Source: Pseudomonas sp. GD03858 (GTDB taxonomy: Bacteria; Pseudomonadota; Gammaproteobacteria; Pseudomonadales; Pseudomonadaceae). Taken from it: a DNA stretch of 40,466 bases. The DNA lies in the NCBI RefSeq assembly GCF_029840925.1, contig NZ_JAOCDM010000039.1, positions 1 to 40,466 of the forward strand, given 5' to 3'. The stretch's first letter is position 1. Every line of letters starts with the position of its first letter. Below, piece after piece: positions 33,908-40,466 of this stretch. Below the pieces are notes generated by a model. That model saw only the letters and a list, made by a program, of their open reading frames with translations. It had not been told where the DNA came from and searched no databases. A program made the translations under genes and the position numbers.

Positions 33908-34682
33908 TTTTCTTCTCTACGCCCTGCTTGCCGGCCTGTCGCTGGCGCTCGTCGCCGGCCCGCTGGGCTCGTTCGTGGTGTGGCGGCGCATGGCCTACTT
34001 CGGCGACACCCTGTCCCATGCCGCGCTGCTGGGCGTGGCCCTGGGCTTCGCCCTGGACGTCAGCCCGGCGCTGGCGGTGACCATCGGCTGCCTGCTGCTG
34101 GCGATCCTGCTGGTGACCCTGCAACAGCGCCAGCCGCTGGCCTCGGACACCCTGCTCGGCATCCTCGCCCCCAGCACCCTGTCGCTGGGCCTGGTGGTGC
34201 TGAGCTTCATGCACGATGTGCGCATCGACCTGATGGCCTACCTGTTCGGCGACCTGCTGGCGATCAGCACCACCGACCTTGCCTGGATCCTCGGCGGCAG
34301 TGCCTTGGTGCTGGTACTGCTGGCGATGTTCTGGCGACCGCTGCTGGCGGTCACCGTGCACGAGGAGCTGGCGATGGTCGAGGGCCTGCCGGTGACCGGC
34401 CTGCGCCTGGCGCTGATGCTGTTGATCGCCGTGGTGATCGCGGTGGCGATGAAGATCGTCGGCGTGCTGCTGATCACCTCGCTGCTGATCATCCCGGCAG
34501 CCGCGGCACAGCGTCACGCCCGCTCGCCGGAGCAGATGGCGCTGGGCGCCAGTTTGCTGGGCGTGACCGCGGTCTGCGGCGGGCTGGCCCTGTCCTGGTT
34601 CAAGGACACCCCGGCCGGGCCGTCGATCGTGGTCTGCGCGGCGGTGCTATTCTTGCTGAGCCTGGCGTTGCCGAAACGCTGA
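33900..34682 (+). CDS. znuB: Zinc ABC transporter permease ZnuB
   Basis: The inner-membrane permease of the zinc importer, 260 residues. About eight hydrophobic segments start with [20 protein letters not shown]. Family features are [20 protein letters not shown], the [21 protein letters not shown] segment and the [21 protein letters not shown] coupling region. I chose ATG 33900; ATG 33876 and 33882 are in frame upstream and cannot be excluded, because GGAGA lies 12 bases before 33900. It overlaps znuC by eight bases. Confidence 0.93.
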   Translation: MADFLLYALLAGLSLALVAGPLGSFVVWRRMAYFGDTLSHAALLGVALGFALDVSPALAVTIGCLLLAILLVTLQQRQPLASDTLLGILAPSTLSLGLVVLSFMHDVRIDLMAYLFGDLLAISTTDLAWILGGSALVLVLLAMFWRPLLAVTVHEELAMVEGLPVTGLRLALMLLIAVVIAVAMKIVGVLLITSLLIIPAAAAQRHARSPEQMALGASLLGVTAVCGGLALSWFKDTPAGPSIVVCAAVLFLLSLALPKR

Positions 34683-34811
34683 ATTTTCAGGGTGCGCGCA
34701 GGCGCATCCTGCAACCTTTGCGTCGCTTTCGGGTCATAAAGGACCAGTTTTCGAGCGGGCGCCCCTGGGTGTAGACTTGCTCGCTTTTTGCGCAATTAGA
34801 GAGTCGCAGGA

Positions 34812-35519
34812 ATGAAGCCGTTCGCCTCACGTTATCTGCTTGTTGCCGCGTTTTCCCTGTTCCTGGCCGCCTGCTCCGGCAAGCCGGTCGAGCAGCCGTC
34901 GGCGCCTGCCCAGCCGGACGCCTGGCAGCAACTGGAGCAAAGCATCGCCAGCAACGAGCTGGCCACCGCCGAGGACCAACTGGCCGCCTTGCAGGCCCAG
35001 GCGCCTGACGATGCACGGGTGGAAGCGCACCAGCGCCAACTCGCCGAAGCTTACCTGCGGCGCAGCCAGATCGTCCTGCAGAAGGGCGACGTGAATGCCG
35101 CCGCCACCGCCCTGGCCCGCGCCCGCGCACTGATGCCCCAGGCCCCGGCGCTGACCGGTGGCGATGCCATGGCCCAGGCGCGCAAGGCCGAGCTGGAAAA
35201 GGCCGAGGCGGCGCTGAAGGCGGCTGAAGCCAAGCCCAAGGCCCGGCTGATCGACCCGACCGCGCCGAATACCGTGGTGGCCTTGAAGACCACCGACAGC
35301 CGCGCCCTGCGCCGACAGCTCGATGACATCGCCGCCGACGTGGTCAATTACCAGTGTGAAGTGGTATTCCAGGTGCCGCGCACCCAGGACGCACCATGGC
35401 TCAAGACCCTGCTGGAGAAACGGGTGCGCAAGCTCGACAGCGGGTTCGCGCTACAGCAAAAGCATGAGATTCAGCGCGCGCTGCCGGCCCAGGTGGTACT
35501 GGTCCCCCATCAGCAGTGA
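34812..35519 (+). CDS. Lipoprotein with TPR-like N-terminal half, unknown function
   Basis: A 235-residue lipoprotein with signal MKPFASRYLLVAAFSLFLAAC (lipobox cysteine C21). Residues about 35-115 are helical and TPR-like (WQQLEQSIASNELATAEDQL, AYLRRSQIVLQKGDVNAAAT), followed by an Ala/Lys-rich helix (ELEKAEAALKAAEAK) and a C-terminal domain with LRRQLDDIAADVVNYQCEVVFQ. A homologue follows znuB in P. aeruginosa (PA5502, function unknown), so the position is conserved. Start ATG 34812 has AGG five bases upstream. It is followed by a REP pair. Confidence 0.82.
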   Translation: MKPFASRYLLVAAFSLFLAACSGKPVEQPSAPAQPDAWQQLEQSIASNELATAEDQLAALQAQAPDDARVEAHQRQLAEAYLRRSQIVLQKGDVNAAATALARARALMPQAPALTGGDAMAQARKAELEKAEAALKAAEAKPKARLIDPTAPNTVVALKTTDSRALRRQLDDIAADVVNYQCEVVFQVPRTQDAPWLKTLLEKRVRKLDSGFALQQKHEIQRALPAQVVLVPHQQ

Positions 35520-35522
35520 ACG

Positions 35523-35588
35523 ATCGCGGGGCAAGCCCGCTCCCACGAAGCCGGGTAATGGCTCGTGGGAGCGGGCTTGCCCCGCGAT
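35523..35588. repeat. REP inverted pair with 26-base perfect arms
   Basis: Arms 35523-35548 and 35563-35588 are exact reverse complements with a 14-base loop. They share their core with 25195-25218 and 27042-27097. They lie between two convergent genes, the lipoprotein and katE, where they probably end or protect both transcripts. Confidence 0.9.
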
Positions 35589-35594
35589 GCATGG

Positions 35595-37739
35595 TTAGGC
35601 CGGTATCGCCTCGGCGGCCGCCTCCCGAGCCCATATCCGATGCGCCTCGACGGCCTTGAAAAAGGCATCGAAGACTTTCTGCGCATCCCCCAGCAGCACC
35701 CCCTCATCCTTCTTCAGCCCAAGCGTTTCCAGCAACGGTTTGCCGTCCTGGCTCAGCCCAATGGGCTTGAGGTGCTTATAAGCCTCCAGCAGGAAGTGCC
35801 TGGCCACGCCGCTTTTCTCCAGCGCCTCCAGCGACGCCTTGCCCGCCGGCACCCACACCCCGTCGAACATCACCGACGGCATGCCTTCCATCGACGCATC
35901 CACCGCCAGTGGCTTGCCGTCGACGGTCTTCACCGGCGCCGAGGTCGGCCCCAGCAACATGGGCCGCGCGCGTTGTGCCTCCAGCGCCTTGACTACCTTG
36001 TCGACACTCCCGGCCTCCACACCATCGGCCAGCAGAATGGCGACCTTGCGTCCGCTGATGCCGATCTCAGCGGAATGGTTCATCTGGCTCAAGGCTTTTG
36101 ATTGCGCGGGTTTGCTGCCCTTGACCTTGACCGTGCCGGCCTTGGGCGCCGGCAGTCCGAGGTTGGCCGCCACCGCCGCCGCCAGCTTCAGGTCGATGTT
36201 GGCGAGGATTTCGTCCACCTCCCGCGCCCGGATCGCCTCGCGCTCGACCTTGCCCAGCTCGAAACTGTAGGCCTTGACGATGTGCTGCTGTTCGCTGGGG
36301 CTCATGCTCTGGAAGAACAGCCGCGCCTGGGAGAAGTGGTCGCCGAACGACTCGCTGCGCTGGCGGATCTTGTCCGCGTCGATGCGCTCCTGGTAGCTCT
36401 CGAAACCGCCGTCCCGCGCGGCCGGCGGCGTTTCCTTCGGCCAACCGCCATCGATCGAGTTGGGCTCGTACGCCGCACGGCCCTTGTCCAGGGTCATCCG
36501 GTGCATGGCGTCGCGCTGGCTGCTGTGATTGGGCGCGACGGGCCGGTTGATCGGGATCTCGTGGAAGTTCGGCCCGCCCAGGCGGCTGATCTGGGTATCG
36601 GTATAGGAGAACAACCGCCCTTGCAGCAACGGGTCGTTGCTGAAGTCGATGCCTGGCACGATATGCCCCGGACAGAAAGCGACCTGCTCCACTTCGGCGA
36701 AGAAATTGTCCGGGTTGCGGTCGAGCACCATCCTGCCCAGCGGCGTGACCGGCACCAGTTCCTCGGGGATGAGCTTGGTCGGGTCGAGCAGGTCGAAGTC
36801 GAACGTGTGCTCGTCGGCCTCGGGCACGACCTGCACACCCAGCTCCCACTCCGGGTAATGCCCGGTCTCGATGGCCTCCCACAGGTCGCGACGGTGGTAG
36901 TCGGTATCCTTGCCCGCCAGCTTCTGGGCTTCGTCCCACAGCAGCGAATGCACGCCCTGGCGCGGCTTCCAGTGGAACTTGACGAAGCTGGCCACGCCCT
37001 CGGCGTTGATCAGGCGGAAGGTGTGCACGCCGAAGCCTTCCATCATGCGCAAACTGCGTGGGATGGCGCGGTCGGACATGGCCCACATGACCATGTGCGC
37101 CGACTCCGGCACCAGCGAGACGAAGTCCCAGAAAGTGTCGTGGGCCGAGCCGCCGGTAGGCATCTCGTTGTGCGGCTCGGGCTTCACCGCGTGGACGAAA
37201 TCGGGAAACTTGATCGCATCCTGAATGAAGAACACCGGCATGTTGTTGCCGACCAGGTCGAAGTTGCCTTCGTCGGTATAGAACTTCACCGCAAAGCCGC
37301 GCACATCGCGCACCGTGTCGCCCGAACCACGCGGACCCTGCACGGTGGAGAAGCGCACGAATACCGGGGTGACCTTTTCCGGGTCCTGCAGGAAGCCGGC
37401 CTTGGTCAGCCCGGCATGGCAGCCGTAGCTCTGGAAGTAGCCGTGCGCCCCGCACCCCCGGGCATGGACGATGCGTTCAGGGATGCGCTCATGGTCGAAG
37501 TGGGTGATCTTCTCGCGCATGATGAAGTCTTCGAGCAGCGACGGCCCGCGCGCGCCGGCCTTGAGGCTGTTCTGGTTGTCGGCGATCTTCACCCCCTGGT
37601 TGGTGCGCAGCGCCTGGCCACTGGCGTCGCTGCGAAAGGTTTCCAGGCTCTGTAACTTGGCGTTGGTGTTGGCCTTGTCGGGGGTGTCGGTGCCGGCGAC
37701 CGGGCTCGGCTGCGGCGCCTGGGGCTTGTTGCTGGGCAT
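35595..37739 (-). CDS. katE: Large-subunit monofunctional catalase HPII-type
   Basis: Breaks down hydrogen peroxide; 714 residues, with a core catalase domain and the C-terminal flavodoxin-like domain (from about 570, [20 protein letters not shown]) of clade 2 large catalases. The catalytic His92 is in [11 protein letters not shown], the distal Asn165 in LVGNNMPVF, and the proximal heme Tyr379 in [12 protein letters not shown]. At position 356 ([12 protein letters not shown]), 23 residues before the Tyr, the residue is Cys where E. coli HPII has His392, the partner of its His-Tyr covalent bond. The start ATG 37739 follows AGGAG by eight bases. It is divergent from metN, with 224 bases between starts. 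Confidence 0.95.
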   Translation of the reverse strand: MPSNKPQAPQPSPVAGTDTPDKANTNAKLQSLETFRSDASGQALRTNQGVKIADNQNSLKAGARGPSLLEDFIMREKITHFDHERIPERIVHARGCGAHGYFQSYGCHAGLTKAGFLQDPEKVTPVFVRFSTVQGPRGSGDTVRDVRGFAVKFYTDEGNFDLVGNNMPVFFIQDAIKFPDFVHAVKPEPHNEMPTGGSAHDTFWDFVSLVPESAHMVMWAMSDRAIPRSLRMMEGFGVHTFRLINAEGVASFVKFHWKPRQGVHSLLWDEAQKLAGKDTDYHRRDLWEAIETGHYPEWELGVQVVPEADEHTFDFDLLDPTKLIPEELVPVTPLGRMVLDRNPDNFFAEVEQVAFCPGHIVPGIDFSNDPLLQGRLFSYTDTQISRLGGPNFHEIPINRPVAPNHSSQRDAMHRMTLDKGRAAYEPNSIDGGWPKETPPAARDGGFESYQERIDADKIRQRSESFGDHFSQARLFFQSMSPSEQQHIVKAYSFELGKVEREAIRAREVDEILANIDLKLAAAVAANLGLPAPKAGTVKVKGSKPAQSKALSQMNHSAEIGISGRKVAILLADGVEAGSVDKVVKALEAQRARPMLLGPTSAPVKTVDGKPLAVDASMEGMPSVMFDGVWVPAGKASLEALEKSGVARHFLLEAYKHLKPIGLSQDGKPLLETLGLKKDEGVLLGDAQKVFDAFFKAVEAHRIWAREAAAEAIPA

Positions 37740-37963
37740 CTTCGGCTCTCCTCATCAGTCTTCAGGCTGCCCGTTGGGGCTTGTTCAACAAGTGACTGGG
37801 AGGCCGTTGCCAGCGTTCAATCGGGATTGCCGACCGTCGCGTTATGCCCATCGGATTGGACCCATACGAAATAAATGCTAAGAACCCTCAGGGGAAAAGG
37901 CTAAAATGCGCGACCCCGGCTAACAGCCAGCCCAAATTCCATGCGCCCCACAAGGTTCGCTCA
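37740..37963. other. Divergent promoter region katE / metN
   Basis: Holds both promoters. On the plus strand TTGGAC (37856-37861) and TAAAAT (37902-37907) resemble promoter elements but are not correctly spaced with each other; I cannot name the sigma factor. No riboswitch-like structure is visible. Confidence 0.4.
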
Positions 37964-38971
37964 GTGATCGAGTTTCAAAACGTCCACAAGACCTACCGCG
38001 TCGCCGGTAGGGATATCCCGGCCCTGAACCCGACCAGCCTGACCATCGAAGATGGCCAGGTGTTCGGCCTGATCGGCCACTCCGGTGCCGGCAAGAGCAC
38101 CATGCTGCGCCTGATCAACCGTCTCGAGGAGCCGTCCGGCGGCAAGATCATCGTCGACGGCGAAGACGTCACCGCCTTCGACGCCAACCAGTTGCGCCGC
38201 TTCCGCCAGCAGGTCGGGATGATCTTCCAGCACTTCAACCTGCTGGCCTCCAAGACCGTCGCCGACAACGTCGCCCTGCCGCTGGTGCTGGCCGGCGAGT
38301 TGTCCCGCGCCGCGATCGACAAGCGCGTCAGCGAGCTGCTGGCCCGTGTCGGCCTGGCCGAGCACGCGAAGAAGTACCCGGCCCAGCTGTCGGGCGGGCA
38401 GAAGCAGCGCGTCGGCATCGCCCGCGCCCTGGCCACCAACCCGAAGATCCTGCTGTGCGACGAGGCCACCAGCGCCCTCGACCCGCAGACCACCGCCTCG
38501 GTCCTGCAGCTGCTGGCCGAGATCAACCGCGAACTGAAGCTGACCATCGTGCTGATCACCCACGAGATGGACGTGATCCGTCGGGTCTGCGACTGCGTGG
38601 CGGTGATGGACGCCGGGCAGATCGTCGAGCAGGGCCCGGTGGCCGACGTGTTCCTGCATCCGCAGCACGCCACCACCAAGCGTTTCGTCCAGGAAGACGA
38701 GCAGGTCGACGAGAACGAGCAACGTGACGACTTCGCCCACGTGCCGGGCCGCATCGTGCGCCTGACCTTCCAGGGCGACGCCACCTACGCGCCGCTGCTG
38801 GGCACCGTGGCCCGCGAGACCGGCGTGGACTACAGCATCCTCGCCGGGCGCATCGACCGCATCAAGGACGTCCCCTATGGCCAGCTCACCCTCGCCCTGA
38901 TCGGCGGAGACATGGAAGCGGCGTTCGCCCGCTTCAAGGCAGCTGACGTACATATGGAGGTACTGCGTTGA
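37964..38971 (+). CDS. metN: Methionine ABC transporter ATPase MetN
   Basis: The ATPase of the methionine importer, 335 residues. Walker A is GHSGAGKST (38-46), Q-loop MIFQHFNLL, signature [15 protein letters not shown], Walker [14 protein letters not shown], and switch LITHEMDVI. The C-terminal NIL/ACT-like domain (about 255-335, [17 protein letters not shown]) binds methionine and shuts down transport when it is abundant. I chose GTG 37964 because AAGG lies eight bases upstream and the protein begins [11 protein letters not shown]; the longer frame runs into promoter DNA. It heads metN-metI-metQ. No SAM riboswitch is visible upstream. Confidence 0.94.
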   Translation: MIEFQNVHKTYRVAGRDIPALNPTSLTIEDGQVFGLIGHSGAGKSTMLRLINRLEEPSGGKIIVDGEDVTAFDANQLRRFRQQVGMIFQHFNLLASKTVADNVALPLVLAGELSRAAIDKRVSELLARVGLAEHAKKYPAQLSGGQKQRVGIARALATNPKILLCDEATSALDPQTTASVLQLLAEINRELKLTIVLITHEMDVIRRVCDCVAVMDAGQIVEQGPVADVFLHPQHATTKRFVQEDEQVDENEQRDDFAHVPGRIVRLTFQGDATYAPLLGTVARETGVDYSILAGRIDRIKDVPYGQLTLALIGGDMEAAFARFKAADVHMEVLR

Positions 38972-39642
38972 TGGACGCCCTGAATTTCTTCGCCAACGTC
39001 GACTGGGCCGAAATCTGGCTGGCCAGCGTCGACACCCTGATCATGCTGTTCGGCTCGCTGTTCTTCACCGTGCTGCTGGGCCTGCCGCTGGGCGTGCTGC
39101 TGTTCCTCTGCGGACCACGGCAGATGTTCGAGCAGAAGGGCGTGTACGCCTTGCTGTCGCTGCTGGTGAACATCCTGCGTTCGCTGCCGTTCATCATCCT
39201 GCTGATCGTGATGATCCCGGTCACCGTGCTGATCACCGGCACCTCGCTGGGCGTGGCCGGCGCCATTCCGCCGCTGGTGGTCGGTGCCACGCCGTTCTTC
39301 GCCCGCCTGGTGGAAACCGCCCTGCGCGAGGTGGATCGCGGCATCATCGAAGCCACCCAGTCGATGGGCGCCACCACGCGCCAGATCATCACCAATGCCT
39401 TGCTGCCGGAAGCCCGTCCGGGCATCTTCGCCGCCATCACCGTCACCGCCATCACCCTGGTCTCGTACACCGCCATGGCCGGCGTGGTCGGCGCGGGCGG
39501 CCTGGGCGACCTGGCCATCCGCTTCGGCTACCAGCGCTTCCAGACCGACGTGATGGTGGTCACCGTGGTCCTGTTGCTGGTGCTGGTGCAAGTGCTGCAA
39601 AGCGTCGGCGACAAGCTGGTGGTGCATTTTTCCCGTAAGTAA
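38971..39642 (+). CDS. metI: Methionine ABC transporter permease MetI
   Basis: The permease of the methionine importer, 223 residues, five membrane segments expected. Visible features are SVDTLIMLFGSLFFTVLLGL, NILRSLPFIILLIVMIP, and the EAA coupling loop GIIEATQSMGATTRQIITNALLPEA followed by SYTAMAGVVGAGGLGDLAI. The start is ATG 38971, which overlaps the metN stop by one base; TTG 38968 has GGAGG seven bases upstream and is a real alternative, adding one residue. Confidence 0.94.
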   Translation: MDALNFFANVDWAEIWLASVDTLIMLFGSLFFTVLLGLPLGVLLFLCGPRQMFEQKGVYALLSLLVNILRSLPFIILLIVMIPVTVLITGTSLGVAGAIPPLVVGATPFFARLVETALREVDRGIIEATQSMGATTRQIITNALLPEARPGIFAAITVTAITLVSYTAMAGVVGAGGLGDLAIRFGYQRFQTDVMVVTVVLLLVLVQVLQSVGDKLVVHFSRK

Positions 39643-39650
39643 CCCCAATG

Positions 39651-39690
39651 GGGTCGGCCCAGCCGACCCGTTCGGGGGCCGTCGCGGCCC
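39651..39690 (+). promoter_or_regulatory. Two intercistronic hairpins between metI and metQ
   Basis: GGGTCGGC-CCA-GCCGACCC (39651-39669, eight-base stem) and GGGCCG-TCG-CGGCCC (39676-39690, six-base stem) sit in the 64-base gap. Neither is followed by a T-tract, so they more likely stabilise or process the mRNA than end it, giving unequal amounts of MetNI and MetQ. Confidence 0.55.
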
Positions 39691-39706
39691 TCACAAGGAG
39701 TGATCA

Positions 39707-40466
39707 ATGAAGAAGCTGCTTGCTGTTGTCGCCGCCGTCGCGGCCTTCTCGGCCAACGCCGCCGAGACCCTGACCGTCGCCGCCACCCCGGTGCCGCACG
39801 CCGAGATCCTCAACTTCGTCAAGCCGCAACTGGCCAAGGAAGGCGTGGAGCTGAAGGTCAAGGAATTCACCGATTACATCCAGCCCAACGTGCAGGTAGC
39901 CGAAAAGCGCCTGGACGCCAACTTCTTCCAGCACCAGCCGTACCTGGATGAGTTCAACAAGGCCAAGGGCACGCAGCTGGTCAGTGTTGCCGGCGTGCAC
40001 CTGGAGCCGCTGGGCGCCTACTCGAGCAAGTACAAGAAGCTCGACGAACTGCCATCCGGCGCCACCGTGGTCATCCCCAACGACGCCACCAACGGCGGCC
40101 GTGCCCTGCTGCTGCTGGACAAGGCTGGCGTGATCAAGCTCAAGGACAGCAAGAATATCCTGTCGACCGTGAAGGACATCACCGGCAACGACAAGAAGCT
40201 GAAATTCCGCGAACTGGAAGCGGCCACCATCCCGCGCGTGCTGACCCAGGTCGACCTGGCGCTGATCAACACCAACTATGCGCTGGAAGCCAAGCTGAAT
40301 CCGGAGAAGGACGCCCTGGTGATCGAAGGCAGCGATTCGCCTTACGTGAACATCCTGGTGGCCCGTCCGGACAACAAGGACGCCGATGCCATGAAGAAGC
40401 TGGCTGCGGCCCTGCATTCGCCTGAGGTGAAGCAGTTCATCACCGAGAAGTACAAGGGCGCGGTGA
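39707..40466 (+). CDS. metQ: Methionine-binding periplasmic protein MetQ (partial, cut by window end)
   Basis: The periplasmic methionine receptor; 253 codons are visible and the frame runs off the end of the window, probably missing only a few residues. The signal peptide is MKKLLAVVAAVAAFSANA with cleavage before AETLTV, and no lipobox cysteine is present. NlpA/MetQ features are AATPVPHAEILNFVKPQLAK, TDYIQPNVQVAEKRLDANFF, FQHQPYLDEFNKA, VVIPNDATNGGRALLLL and the ligand-contacting NTNYA. The start ATG 39707 follows AAGGAG by eight bases. Confidence 0.94.
   Translation, partial: MKKLLAVVAAVAAFSANAAETLTVAATPVPHAEILNFVKPQLAKEGVELKVKEFTDYIQPNVQVAEKRLDANFFQHQPYLDEFNKAKGTQLVSVAGVHLEPLGAYSSKYKKLDELPSGATVVIPNDATNGGRALLLLDKAGVIKLKDSKNILSTVKDITGNDKKLKFRELEAATIPRVLTQVDLALINTNYALEAKLNPEKDALVIEGSDSPYVNILVARPDNKDADAMKKLAAALHSPEVKQFITEKYKGAV

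Noticed and set aside
36102..37655. Open frame of 517 codons antisense to katE
   Set aside because: Shadow frame; katE is complete on the other strand with its catalytic residues.
37740..37963. SAM riboswitch before metN
   Set aside because: The leader between the likely promoter and the GTG is too short and shows no conserved riboswitch stems.

Overview
The window is a GC-rich chromosomal segment from a fluorescent Pseudomonas, most likely of the P. putida group. The basis is the gene content and order: gltP, an Ivy-family gene, algB-kinB, ampDh2, a GGDEF protein, dsbA, cytochrome c4, engB, an ErsA-type sRNA, polA, thrB, znuA/zur-znuCB and metNIQ. Dispersed REP-type inverted repeats fit the same source. 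It is core chromosome. I see no tRNA, rRNA, insertion sequence, prophage, integrase or CRISPR array, and no obvious horizontally acquired island. The most AT-rich, gene-free part lies upstream of gltP.

Layout. (1) 1-3455: a small DUF1127 gene divergent from a MocR-type regulator with three ATACAGA-type motifs between them, then a lipoprotein-type phospholipase D/cardiolipin synthase. (2) 3500-6821: an overlapping pair of membrane-associated proteins, a DUF3482 GTPase and a DUF2868 protein, divergent from folA. (3) 6912-10386: a four-gene MCE lipid-transport operon (STAS-MlaE permease fusion, ATPase, MCE protein, PqiC-like lipoprotein), convergent with an SpmAB-like membrane protein. (4) 11600-14900: gltP, a 730-base gene-free region with palindromes, an Ivy-family protein, a 53-residue membrane peptide missed by length-limited ORF calling, and a one-pass membrane protein. 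(5) 15232-25849: algB-kinB, a CSS-EAL phosphodiesterase, ampDh2, a secreted protein, a GGDEF diguanylate cyclase, an EEP-family hydrolase, dsbA and cytochrome c4. (6) 25881-31530: cytochrome c5, engB, the ersA sRNA, polA, a DUF2782 protein and thrB. (7) 31541-35519: a composite hairpin, znuA divergent from zur-znuC-znuB, and a lipoprotein. (8) 35595-40466: a large-subunit catalase katE, then metN-metI-metQ, with metQ cut by the window end.

Several genes share an envelope theme. AlgB/KinB control alginate and virulence, and ErsA carries a good AlgU-type promoter. AmpDh2 and Ivy act on peptidoglycan or its hydrolases, the MCE operon moves lipids, and DsbA makes periplasmic disulfides. The CSS-EAL protein has the two periplasmic cysteines that DsbA oxidises in related proteins.

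The observations most worth a second look are: the catalase Cys356/Tyr379 pair replacing the usual His-Tyr crosslink pair; the ErsA locus with its AlgU promoter and an upstream palindrome; an Ivy homologue whose inhibitory loop lacks the key histidine; the MocR operator array; and the composite hairpin between thrB and znuA. I found no defence system or clearly new multi-gene system.
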